The notes: generated by a model from the sequence alone, not told the origin. A DNA stretch of 8,312 nucleotides from Clostridia bacterium (GCA_018056585.1 JAGPFK010000040.1:1-8312), one strand, 5' to 3'. Positions 1 to 6,594 are shown, numbered from the stretch's first letter. A program made the numbers and translations.

Positions 1-1533
1 AGCAAGCCGCGTGACAATGTCAGCGAGGCTTTCATCAAACTGAGCCAGCGTTTGACGCACATATTCAGATGACCCCTGTGTGAACTGCAGGAGCGTACTA
101 TCCAGTACATGAATCAGCGTTTGCAGTTGCTGATTCATCTCATTCGCGCTTCGCGCAATGGCTTCTGTTTCCTGCTTGGTCTGCCTGATGATTGAGTCCA
201 CGACCTGAGTCAACTGCTGGCTGAACCGTGAAGTTTCTTCCTTCATAGAAGCCAGCAGGTTTTCAGCTCCTTTCTGCTTCTCGTCGACTGTTTCTCTCAT
301 GGTTGTGGCTTCTCGAATCGTTCGATCCGTCATATCGGAGAGACTTTGGATTTCTGCGTCAAGGTTTTGTGCCCAAAAGGACAATGATTCTGTCAATTGA
401 GCGGTGGTCTGGGATAAAACAGCCATTAACTCCCGAATGGTCATAAAATCCTGGCTCATCGCAGCATGGGTCTCTGAGAGTTTTTCCATGGACTGTAAAA
501 CGCCCTGCTGGATCTGCTCGGATTGCTGATAAACGGTATCCATAGCCCGCATGGCGACCTCAATGTAATTCTTGACATCGGCCATGAGAGAACCCATCTG
601 TGCAATTTCCCGGTTAATTGGGTGCATGTGTGCAGCCAGCTCTGAAGATAAAGCCGAAGCAAACTGTTCAGCTAACTGTTGCATGCCGTGCTCCTGCCGT
701 TCTGATAAATCATGAGCCAGCTGGCCAAGCGCCAGGGTCGACTGCTGAAGGGAAGGTGCGACACTTTCCGTCAGCACCTGCTCGATGCTTCGGCGGATTC
801 CATCTGCCATTTCACTTCCTGCGAGTCGATCCACCACATCCGTCAGTGCCTGCAATTTTTCCTGCATCTGATGATCATATTCTAAATAAGCATCAACCAA
901 GGCCGCCACGCCTGTTTGATCGCTAAAAACAGGCACACAACGCCCCAGAGCCACATAGAATGCGTCCAGCTGCTCTTTAAGCAGCTGGCGGTTGTATTTG
1001 ATTGCCGCATCAATCAAAATAGAGATGGCTAAGGCCGTCACCGCGGGAAGTAAAACCAGTAAAAGGCCTAATTCCTGCGTTTGTACCGGCTGAGGCTGCT
1101 GAATCAGCCATGAAATCAAAGAAGCCAGCAAGCCGCATGATAAAATGCGGGCGGGCAGCCACGAGCTGACGGCGCCACGCTGGGCCGGAGTCAGCCAGGC
1201 TTGGAGCGGCAGTGAAGTAGCCGGATCGGGAATCCAACGACCCTGATACAGTTGTTGGCAATCCTGATCCATTTGAAGAAAGTGCTGCATGGTGAAATCA
1301 GGCCAATTCTCTTTTATCGCGCGCAGAATGACCGGCCAGTTATCCAGACTGCGGCTTTGCAATCCATTCAGAAAGTGGACTAAGTCCGACAATGGCTTCG
1401 CCACCTTGTTTTTTAATCGTGTCAGCATCAAGCGATTTATGATGGCAAACAGGATGAAAAGAAGCGGAATTACGCCTGATACCAATTTGTGAATCAGGGG
1501 CAGATCAGCAAAAGGGAAGGCTGCCAGAGCCAT
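1..1533 (-). CDS. Membrane protein with MotA/TolQ/ExbB-like (ZorA-like) topology and long coiled-coil tail, 3' end outside window
   Basis: This frame is open for 511 codons from ATG at 1533 to the window edge, so the C-terminus is missing. The start follows a consensus AAGGAGG (1542-1548) by 8 nt. Hydrophobic segments lie at about residues 15-37, 124-144 and 154-177. A soluble stretch of about 85 residues separates the first two, and only a short loop separates the last two. This is the layout of ExbB/TolQ/MotA proton-channel subunits. The second helix carries GLLASLIS (134-141), a degraded form of the family's GLLGTxxG; Ser138 and Thr166 fall where the family has conserved Thr residues. From about 180 onward the chain is Gln/Glu/Ala/Ser/Met-rich, almost free of Gly and Pro, and looks helical or coiled-coil for at least 330 residues. 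I see no HAMP domain and no chemoreceptor tip motif. It follows the aminopeptidase gene by 18 nt, so the two are probably co-transcribed. The family assignment is an inference from topology; a generic membrane-anchored coiled-coil protein is the alternative. Confidence 0.6.
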   Translation of the reverse strand, partial: MALAAFPFADLPLIHKLVSGVIPLLFILFAIINRLMLTRLKNKVAKPLSDLVHFLNGLQSRSLDNWPVILRAIKENWPDFTMQHFLQMDQDCQQLYQGRWIPDPATSLPLQAWLTPAQRGAVSSWLPARILSCGLLASLISWLIQQPQPVQTQELGLLLVLLPAVTALAISILIDAAIKYNRQLLKEQLDAFYVALGRCVPVFSDQTGVAALVDAYLEYDHQMQEKLQALTDVVDRLAGSEMADGIRRSIEQVLTESVAPSLQQSTLALGQLAHDLSERQEHGMQQLAEQFASALSSELAAHMHPINREIAQMGSLMADVKNYIEVAMRAMDTVYQQSEQIQQGVLQSMEKLSETHAAMSQDFMTIRELMAVLSQTTAQLTESLSFWAQNLDAEIQSLSDMTDRTIREATTMRETVDEKQKGAENLLASMKEETSRFSQQLTQVVDSIIRQTKQETEAIARSANEMNQQLQTLIHVLDSTLLQFTQGSSEYVRQTLAQFDESLADIVTRLA

Positions 1534-1551
1534 GGTCTTAACCTCCTTGAA

Positions 1552-2673
1552 TCAGGGATTGAGCGCTGTCAATTCCGGTATGACGAACAAACCGTCTTTT
1601 CGAACCAATTCTCCATCAAACCAAATTTCACCGCCTCCATACTCGGCTCGTTGAATATGAACAAGGTCCCAGTGAATAGCGGACGCGTTACCGTTTTTTG
1701 CTTCTTCATAACAGGAACCAGGTGTCAAATGAAACGAGCCTGCAATCTTTTCGTCGAAGAGTGTGTTGCAGGATGGTTCTAAAATAAGGGGATTAAACCC
1801 GAGCGAAAATTCGCCGATATAACGGGCTCCCTCATCGGTATCAAGAATATGATTGAGTTTTTTCTGATGCTGCTCGGCGTCAGCGTGAATAATCCGGCCG
1901 TCCTGAAAGGTCAGCCGAATCTTGTGAAAGAGCGTACCCCAAAAAAGGGAGGGCGTATTAAAAACAATATGACCGTTAACGGATTCTTTAACGGGCGCTG
2001 TAAAGCACTCACCGTCAGGGAGGTTATATTCCCCGCAGCAAGGTTCGGCCGGGATGCCGGAAATAGAAAAGGAAAGGTCTGTGTCAGGCCCGATAATCCG
2101 GACCTGGTCTGTTTTTTCCATTAGCGCTTTAAGGGGGGCGGCTTTGAGCTGCATGGCCTCATAATCTAAAGTGGACGCCTCAAAAACAAAGTCGAGATAG
2201 GGAATATAAGGCATTTGGGCTCGCTGCGCTCTGGCCGGTGTTGGATATTCGAAAAGAACCCAGCGTCTTTGATTGGTCAGAAGATCTTTGAACGGTTTGT
2301 TCTTCGTGGCCACCAATTGGTGTACAGCCGGATCGATGCGGCTCAATTCCGCGTCGTTGTTATAAGCGCGAATGATTATTTCCCCGACAAGGTTTTCAAA
2401 TTGTCGGATCTGTGCTTTTGCCATATCCTCTAAAAAAGCGGCTGACGCACCATCATCATTCGGGTCATAAAGTTCCAGCAACTGTCTTGTGATTTCATTG
2501 TCCGTCCATTCAACCCGGGCAAAGGCGCCTATTTCTGCTGTTTCTGACAAGATAGCCTGGACGAGCGGTCGGGCGCAAACATCAGCTGATAGACTATAAC
2601 CATCACCTTTTTTGATTTTCATCGAGTGATGCAGCATCACCTGCGCCAATTGATAAAATCTTGGGTCACGCAT
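1552..2673 (-). CDS. M29-family metallo-aminopeptidase (AmpS/PepS/AmpT type)
   Basis: Cytoplasmic exopeptidase that removes N-terminal residues from peptides using a dinuclear metal centre. The 373-residue product carries the family's metal ligands in order: Glu222 (PDGECFTAP), Glu288 (YIGEFSLG), His315 (GSFHLTPG), and His334 with Asp336 (AIHWDLV). A GGGEIWFDGELV segment near the C-terminus (346-357) is also typical. The N-terminal half matches the M29 lid/N-domain only in general character. Known members are about 410 residues, so this one is somewhat short, but all catalytic parts are present. The ATG at 2673 sits 7 nt after AAAAGGAGG (2681-2689). It lies 72 nt downstream of fabD on the same strand, with its own candidate promoter in the gap, and is followed after 18 nt by the coiled-coil membrane protein. 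A link to lipid synthesis is not obvious from the enzyme itself. Family assignment is firm; substrate preference cannot be read from the sequence. Confidence 0.93.
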   Translation of the reverse strand: MRDPRFYQLAQVMLHHSMKIKKGDGYSLSADVCARPLVQAILSETAEIGAFARVEWTDNEITRQLLELYDPNDDGASAAFLEDMAKAQIRQFENLVGEIIIRAYNNDAELSRIDPAVHQLVATKNKPFKDLLTNQRRWVLFEYPTPARAQRAQMPYIPYLDFVFEASTLDYEAMQLKAAPLKALMEKTDQVRIIGPDTDLSFSISGIPAEPCCGEYNLPDGECFTAPVKESVNGHIVFNTPSLFWGTLFHKIRLTFQDGRIIHADAEQHQKKLNHILDTDEGARYIGEFSLGFNPLILEPSCNTLFDEKIAGSFHLTPGSCYEEAKNGNASAIHWDLVHIQRAEYGGGEIWFDGELVRKDGLFVIPELTALNP

Positions 2674-2711
2674 GTTTTGCCCTCCTTTTGGCTTATTTTG
2701 CCGATAAGTCC

Positions 2712-2720
2712 ATTATATCA
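2712..2720 (-). promoter_or_regulatory. Candidate extended -10 promoter for the aminopeptidase/coiled-coil genes
   Basis: Read on the minus strand, this is TGATATAAT: a perfect TATAAT with the TG motif of extended -10 promoters. It lies 38 nt upstream of the aminopeptidase ATG. The -35 region is only T-rich (TTTTAT at 17 nt spacing), as extended -10 promoters tolerate. It would give the two distal genes transcription independent of fabD. The call rests on motif match only. Confidence 0.5.
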
Positions 2721-2721
2721 G

Positions 2722-2734
2722 CATGATGAGCAAA
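2722..2734 (-). promoter_or_regulatory. Degenerate FabT-like box in the aminopeptidase promoter spacer
   Basis: The minus strand reads TTTGCTCATCATG, matching the streptococcal FabT core TTTGATTATCAAA at 9 of 13 positions. More telling, the plus-strand 13-mer at 2724-2736 (TGATGAGCAAAAT) differs at one base from TGATAAGCAAAAT at 3763-3775, inside the second box between fabD and fabH. It sits immediately upstream of the -10 element, where bound repressor would block RNA polymerase. It is a half-degenerate palindrome, so chance similarity remains possible. Confidence 0.35.
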
Positions 2735-2758
2735 ATAAAAAGAAGTCAGGAATGACCC
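2731..2758 (-). terminator. Weak candidate terminator or attenuator at the fabD 3' end
   Basis: On the minus strand GGGTCA-TTCC-TGACTT (2758-2743) can form a 6-bp stem with two G-U pairs and a four-base loop, followed by a U-rich run (2742-2732) interrupted by one A. The fabD stop codon lies inside the stem. The stem is short and partly wobble-paired, so at most partial termination between fabD and the aminopeptidase gene is likely. Confidence 0.25.
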
Positions 2759-3678
2759 AGAATTGCACACAAACGGTCAAGACTTTCCACATTCTCCGCC
2801 GCGAAAGGTTGCGATCCAGGGAGGATTTTTCGGATCAGGCCGGTCAGAACTTTTCCTGGCCCCAGTTCATAAAAAGCTTCTGCCCCATCGGTCGCGATCG
2901 TACGAACTTCGTCCACAAAGCGAACCGGACTGCATAAATGGTGCGCCAGATAATCCGGCCAATCGATGGTGTCCGGAATTTTTTGGGCCGTCGCATTGCT
3001 GTACAGAGAAAAACAAGCCTTTCTAAAGTTCAGCTGTTTTGCATAGCGCTTAAGCTGCTCGGCAGCCTCCTTCATAAAAGGCGTATGAAATGCACCGTTT
3101 ACATCAAGTGGAACGATGCGACGGGCACCGGCGTCGACCAAAGCATTCAGGCAATCGGGCAAAATGTCTGCCAACCCGGACACGACGACTTGTCCCGGCG
3201 CATTGAAATTAACCGCATAGACCTTTTCGTGAAACGGAGGTTTTTCTAAGATATCCAGAATAACACGATCGTCCAACCCAATCACAGCAGCCATACCGCC
3301 AGGCCTCTGCTCGGCTGCCTTCTGCATGAGTTCGGCTCGCTCCTTAACCAATAAAAAAAGGTCGGCCGGATCCAAAACGTCCGCCGCTGCCAGCGCGCTG
3401 TATTCGCCCAGTGAAAATCCGGCCAGGCATACGGCAGCGGCCAGCTTATGTTTTTCCTGCAAAGCCTCCCAGATCGAAAGGCTCATTGCAACAATAGCCG
3501 GCTGCGCATAAATGGTTTGTGATAATTGCTCGCGCGTCAGTTCAAGGGGACTGTAGCCAAGAACGCATGAAGCGGTTTCATAAAGGGCCCTCGCCGCCGG
3601 ACTGACTTCATAAAGATCTGCGCCCATCCCCGGATACTGCGAACCTTGCCCCGAAAAAACAAAAGCGTTCATATTCAT
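2746..3678 (-). CDS. fabD: Malonyl-CoA:ACP malonyltransferase FabD
   Basis: Transfers malonyl from CoA to the acyl carrier protein, making the extender unit for fatty acid synthesis in the cytosol. The 310-residue product has the family length. It shows the N-terminal FSGQGSQYPGMG (8-19), the nucleophile elbow GFSLGEYSA with Ser89, the malonyl-binding Arg114 (VKERAELMQ), the catalytic His198 (GAFHTPFM) and ELGPGKVLTGL (271-281). Two residues differ from the Escherichia coli enzyme: Phe88 replaces the His beside the nucleophile, and His247 stands at the position of Gln250; neither removes the Ser-His dyad. Two in-frame ATGs compete, at 3678 and 3672. Both have purine-rich AGGA-type sites about 8 nt upstream, and the second would give the usual very short N-terminus, so two codons are uncertain. 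In many Bacillota fabD sits between fabK and fabG; here it is on the opposite strand, divergent from fabH. Confidence 0.97.
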   Translation of the reverse strand: MNMNAFVFSGQGSQYPGMGADLYEVSPAARALYETASCVLGYSPLELTREQLSQTIYAQPAIVAMSLSIWEALQEKHKLAAAVCLAGFSLGEYSALAAADVLDPADLFLLVKERAELMQKAAEQRPGGMAAVIGLDDRVILDILEKPPFHEKVYAVNFNAPGQVVVSGLADILPDCLNALVDAGARRIVPLDVNGAFHTPFMKEAAEQLKRYAKQLNFRKACFSLYSNATAQKIPDTIDWPDYLAHHLCSPVRFVDEVRTIATDGAEAFYELGPGKVLTGLIRKILPGSQPFAAENVESLDRLCAILGHS

Positions 3679-3707
3679 ATTCCTTTTCCTGCTTCAACCC
3701 ATTTCTC

Positions 3708-3736
3708 TTGACAGCATTTTTAGAGGGGGTTATGAT
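3708..3736 (+). promoter_or_regulatory. Sigma-A-type promoter of the fabH-fabK-fabG-fabF-accB operon
   Basis: A perfect -35 TTGACA (3708-3713), a 17-nt spacer and -10 TATGAT (3731-3736, one mismatch) form a near-consensus promoter. Transcription would start near 3743 and give a leader of about 100 nt before the fabH ATG. Both FabT-like boxes lie just downstream of this start point, so bound repressor would act as a block to initiation or early elongation. Confidence 0.75.
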
Positions 3737-3744
3737 GTATATGC

Positions 3745-3757
3745 TTTGACATTCAAA
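3745..3757 (+). promoter_or_regulatory. FabT-like operator, box 1
   Basis: TTTGACATTCAAA is a perfect palindrome in its 5-bp arms (TTTGA/TCAAA) around a 3-bp centre. It has the same arms and spacing as the FabT (MarR-family fatty acid repressor) core TTTGATTATCAAA known from lactic acid bacteria. It starts 2-3 nt downstream of the predicted fabH transcription start. No fabT gene is in the window, so the regulator's identity is inferred. Confidence 0.55.
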
Positions 3758-3760
3758 ATA

Positions 3761-3773
3761 TTTGATAAGCAAA
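3761..3773 (+). promoter_or_regulatory. FabT-like operator, box 2
   Basis: TTTGATAAGCAAA matches the FabT core at 11 of 13 positions, with perfect TTTG/CAAA outer arms. It starts exactly 16 bp after box 1, on nearly the opposite face of the helix, and both boxes continue into AT (CAAAAT). It lies between the predicted fabH and fabD start points and could serve both promoters. Confidence 0.5.
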
Positions 3774-3794
3774 ATGAATGTCTGCCTCCTTCGT

Positions 3795-3824
3795 ATTATA
3801 GGCTAAAAAATGCGGTAAGAACAA
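3795..3824 (-). promoter_or_regulatory. Candidate fabD promoter, facing the fabH promoter
   Basis: On the minus strand TTGTTC (3824-3819), an 18-nt spacer and a perfect TATAAT (3800-3795) form a plausible promoter. Transcription would begin near 3788 and run left through both operator boxes to fabD, giving a leader of about 110 nt. The -35 matches only half of the consensus. No better candidate for fabD was found closer to its start. Confidence 0.4.
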
Positions 3825-3842
3825 GGGGTTTCGGAGGGAAAC

Positions 3843-4847
3843 ATGCTCAAGATGAAAATCATTGGCACGGGCAGCTATCTGCCGGAGCTGATCGTAAACA
3901 ATCACATGATGGAACAGATCGTGGACACCAGTGACGAATGGATTACCACGCGTACTGGCATTTCGGAACGCCGTTTGTCTGCGGGGGAGCCGACCTGGTA
4001 CATGGCGGCTCAAGCGGCGCGTAAAGCTTTGGAGGCGGCGGAACTGACCGGTGATCAGATCGACCTCATCATTGCAACGACATGTACCCCGGATTACTAT
4101 TTACCCACAACCGCTTGTATTGTTCAGGCCGAAATCGGGGCGGACCGAGCTTTTTGTTTTGATCTCAATGCGGCCTGCACCGGGTTTATTTATGCACTAG
4201 ATCTGGCAGCCAGGTACTTGCAAGATTTGTCTATTCATAATATTCTTATTGTGGCGAGTGAAATTATCAGTAAGCTGACCGATTACAGTGATCGATCAAC
4301 TTGTATTCTTTTCGGTGATGGCGCGGGAGCAGTGGTCTGCTGCCGCGGGCAGGATGACGAAGAAAGTGCTTTGCTGTCCACTCAACTTGGCTCTGAAGGA
4401 AAAAACGGACATGTTTTGGTCAGCAGAGCTCTTAAAGTTCAACATCCTTTCCTGAAGGAAGGCGCCGTTTGGCCGGATCGGTTTGGAGAGCATTCTGATC
4501 ACACGGTCACCATGGAAGGACAGGAGGTATTTAAATTCGCCGTTCATGTTTTGACCGAATCGGTCCTTGAGGCTGCCACCAAGGCCAATGTAGATCTTTC
4601 GGAGTTGCGATATATTATTCCTCACCAGGCGAATGCGCGCATTGTTGAGGCAGCAGCCCGCCGCATGAAAGCCGATCCATCTCAAATCATCTCGCGCGTA
4701 GCGGACTTTGGTAACACATCTTCAGCGAGTATTCCTATTTGTCTGGATGAACTGATTCGGGAAGGCCGCCTGCAGCGCGGAGAAAAAGTTGCCTTGTGCG
4801 GCTTTGGTGCCGGCCTGACCTACGGAGCAGCCATTTTTATTTACTGA
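3843..4847 (+). CDS. fabH: Beta-ketoacyl-ACP synthase III FabH
   Basis: Starts fatty acid synthesis by condensing an acyl-CoA primer with malonyl-ACP. The 334-residue product has the full thiolase-fold length and the Cys-His-Asn triad of KAS III: Cys112 in NAACTGFIYAL, His261 in IIPHQANARI and Asn291 in FGNTSSASIP. It also shows the GTGSYLPE start (8-15), DTSDEWITTRTGI (28-40) and the C-terminal GFGAGLTYGA (320-329). The ATG at 3843 follows GGAGGG (3833-3838) closely. A second ATG at 3852 would match the usual FabH N-terminus, but is about 13 nt from that site and so less well placed. fabH is first in its operon, downstream of the promoter and FabT-like boxes. A 38-nt gap with no hairpin separates it from fabK, where many relatives carry acpP. 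Whether it prefers straight or branched primers cannot be told from the sequence. Confidence 0.97.
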   Translation: MLKMKIIGTGSYLPELIVNNHMMEQIVDTSDEWITTRTGISERRLSAGEPTWYMAAQAARKALEAAELTGDQIDLIIATTCTPDYYLPTTACIVQAEIGADRAFCFDLNAACTGFIYALDLAARYLQDLSIHNILIVASEIISKLTDYSDRSTCILFGDGAGAVVCCRGQDDEESALLSTQLGSEGKNGHVLVSRALKVQHPFLKEGAVWPDRFGEHSDHTVTMEGQEVFKFAVHVLTESVLEAATKANVDLSELRYIIPHQANARIVEAAARRMKADPSQIISRVADFGNTSSASIPICLDELIREGRLQRGEKVALCGFGAGLTYGAAIFIY

Positions 4848-4885
4848 TAAAATCAAGAGTAAGAGTGATAAGAGGAACAAAAAAA

Positions 4886-5869
4886 ATGAATCATAGTGAT
4901 CTTTGCGCATTGCTTCATATTGATTATCCCCTGATCCAGGGGGGCATGGCTTGGGTTGCCGATGCATCATTGGCCGCAGCTGTTTCAAATGGCGGCGGGC
5001 TGGGCCTTATCGCGGCCGGATCCATGAATGCAGATTTGCTTCGGGGTGAAATACAGCGCGTCCGTGAAAAGACAAATCGTCCATTTGGCGTGAACATTAT
5101 GCTGATGAATCCTGACGCCGATGATCTGGCACAGGTTGTTCTGGACGAAAAAGTGCCTGTAGTAACGACCGGAGCGGGGTCGCCCGGCCGATACATCAAA
5201 GCCTGGAAAGAAGCTGACATCCTTGTGATTCCTGTTGTTGCATCCGTGGCCTATGCCCGCCGCATGGAAAAACTGGGCGCTGACGCCGTTGTTGCTGAGG
5301 GAACAGAAGCCGGCGGCCATATTGGCGAACTGACAACCATGGTTTTGGTTCCTCAGGTGGTTGATGCGGTCAACATTCCTGTGATTGCCGCCGGGGGGAT
5401 CGCCGACGGACGCGGCATTGCGGCCGCTTTTATGCTGGGCGCCAGCGGTGTTCAGGTTGGCACGCGTTTTTTGGTCTGTGACGAATGCAATATCCATGAA
5501 AATTATAAGCAACTGATTTTAAAAGCACGCGATATCGACACGGTTGTAACCGGGCGGAGTGGCGGACATCCTGTACGGGCTCTGAAAAATAAACTTTCCA
5601 GACGATTGCTGGAAATGGAGAAGAACAATGTAAGCTTTGAGGAATTTGAGGCCATTACAGTCGGCTCACTACGGCGCGCTGTCCGGGATGGCGATGTGGA
5701 TGAAGGTACTTTTATGGCTGGCCAATCAGCCGGACTGGTCCATAAACGTCAGCCGGCTGCGGAAATCATCCGGGAAATGTTTCTGGAAGCACAAGAACTG
5801 CTGGGTGATCGTTTGCCGGTTGCGATCCCTGGACTTCAGCAGAATACGATGGCGGGAGGATCTGTATGA
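4886..5869 (+). CDS. fabK: FMN-dependent enoyl-ACP reductase II FabK
   Basis: Carries out the last reduction of each elongation cycle, trans-2-enoyl-ACP to acyl-ACP, with FMN and NAD(P)H. The 327-residue product is a TIM-barrel protein of the nitronate monooxygenase-like superfamily. FabK marks are PLIQGGMAWVAD near the N-terminus (15-26), PFGVNIMLM (66-74), VVTTGAGSP (92-100), EGTEAGGHIGE with the expected catalytic His145, and the FMN phosphate-binding segments AAGGIADGRG (168-177) and ASGVQVGTRF (186-195). The start chosen is ATG 4886, 9 nt after AGAGGA (4871-4876). An upstream in-frame ATG at 4796 lies inside fabH and would add 30 residues unlike any FabK. The stop overlaps the fabG start by four bases. 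FabK replaces FabI, and FabK-type enzymes are known to be insensitive to triclosan. 2-nitropropane dioxygenase is an alternative name for the superfamily, but the operon makes FabK the clear choice. Confidence 0.96.
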   Translation: MNHSDLCALLHIDYPLIQGGMAWVADASLAAAVSNGGGLGLIAAGSMNADLLRGEIQRVREKTNRPFGVNIMLMNPDADDLAQVVLDEKVPVVTTGAGSPGRYIKAWKEADILVIPVVASVAYARRMEKLGADAVVAEGTEAGGHIGELTTMVLVPQVVDAVNIPVIAAGGIADGRGIAAAFMLGASGVQVGTRFLVCDECNIHENYKQLILKARDIDTVVTGRSGGHPVRALKNKLSRRLLEMEKNNVSFEEFEAITVGSLRRAVRDGDVDEGTFMAGQSAGLVHKRQPAAEIIREMFLEAQELLGDRLPVAIPGLQQNTMAGGSV

Positions 5870-6594
5870 TTGCTTTGATAACCGGCGCATCGCGCGGAAT
5901 CGGCGCAGCAACTGCTTTACAGTTGGCAAAAGATGGCTTTGATGTTGCGGTTGTCTGCAGAAAAGAGCGCGAAAGGGCAGAAAATATTGCAGCACAATGT
6001 CGGGAAAGCGGTGTTCGGGCACAATCCTTCAGCGCTGATATCACCTTGGAAGATGAGTGCCGGCAATTGGTTTCTGATGTGCATGAAACGATGGGACAGA
6101 TTTATGCGCTGGTCAATAACGCGGGCATGAATCGCGACGGCCTTTGTTTGCGGATGAGCCTTGAACAATTCAATTCAGTGATCGAAGCGAACCTGACCGG
6201 TACGTTTCTGATGTGCCGCGCTGTCTTGCCCGACATGATCAAAGCACGGTGTGGCAGGATCATCAATTTGGCATCGGTAGCCGGGTTGTACGGGAATGCG
6301 GGGCAAGTGAATTATGCGGCAGCCAAAGCCGGAATCATTGGCCTGACTCGTTCTTTGGCCAAAGAAGTAGCCTCCAGGCAAGTCACCGTTAATGCCATTG
6401 CGCCTGGTTTTATCGAAACCGATATGACGGCTGCTTTGCCTGACCGAATCAGAGAACACGCTTTACAGTCAATTGCGCTCGGACGCTTCGGTAAGCCGGA
6501 AGATGTTGCTTATGCCATCTCCTTCCTCGCGTCGCCGTCGTCTGAATATATGACTGGACAAGTCATTGAAATTTCAGGAGGTCTCGTCTTGTGA
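5866..6594 (+). CDS. fabG: 3-oxoacyl-ACP reductase FabG
   Basis: NADPH-dependent reduction of beta-ketoacyl-ACP to 3-hydroxyacyl-ACP. The 242-residue product is a classical short-chain dehydrogenase: cofactor loop TGASRGIG (6-13), NNAG (84-87), and the active-site tetrad Asn109 (EANLTGTF), Ser137 (NLASVAG), Tyr150 and Lys154 (YAAAK). The C-terminal GQVIEISGGL (231-240) is typical of FabG. The ATG overlaps the fabK stop as ATGA and has GGGAGGA 5 nt upstream (5854-5860), pointing to coupled translation. Other short-chain dehydrogenases share these motifs, but position within the FAS operon and length make FabG nearly certain. Confidence 0.97.
   Translation: MIALITGASRGIGAATALQLAKDGFDVAVVCRKERERAENIAAQCRESGVRAQSFSADITLEDECRQLVSDVHETMGQIYALVNNAGMNRDGLCLRMSLEQFNSVIEANLTGTFLMCRAVLPDMIKARCGRIINLASVAGLYGNAGQVNYAAAKAGIIGLTRSLAKEVASRQVTVNAIAPGFIETDMTAALPDRIREHALQSIALGRFGKPEDVAYAISFLASPSSEYMTGQVIEISGGLVL

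Noticed and set aside
618..926. 102-codon plus-strand frame opposite the coiled-coil gene
   Set aside because: It opposes a well-supported 511-codon frame that has a consensus ribosome binding site, and its Pro-rich composition looks non-coding.
1..1533. Methyl-accepting chemotaxis receptor as identity of the coiled-coil protein
   Set aside because: The tail is receptor-like in composition, but no HAMP domain, extracellular sensor domain or conserved signalling-tip motif is visible, and the three-helix layout differs.
3679..3842. FapR-type operator in the fabD/fabH intergenic region
   Set aside because: I looked for the FapR palindrome (TTAGTACC-type arms) on both strands and found nothing similar.
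4846..4856. TGATAAAATCA palindrome after fabH as a further FabT-like operator
   Set aside because: The sequence near 4846-4856 lacks the TTTG/CAAA outer arms, and no promoter was seen in the fabH-fabK gap. The four-base arms are likely chance in AT-rich sequence.
4796..4885. Upstream in-frame ATG that would extend fabK by 30 residues into fabH
   Set aside because: The added residues do not resemble a FabK N-terminus and lie within the conserved fabH C-terminus. ATG 4886 has a good AGAGGA site 9 nt upstream.
4985..5512. 175-codon antisense open frame within fabK, minus strand
   Set aside because: Mirror of the conserved FabK barrel; its Asn/His/Gly-rich composition is typical of antisense frames, and no supported start was seen.
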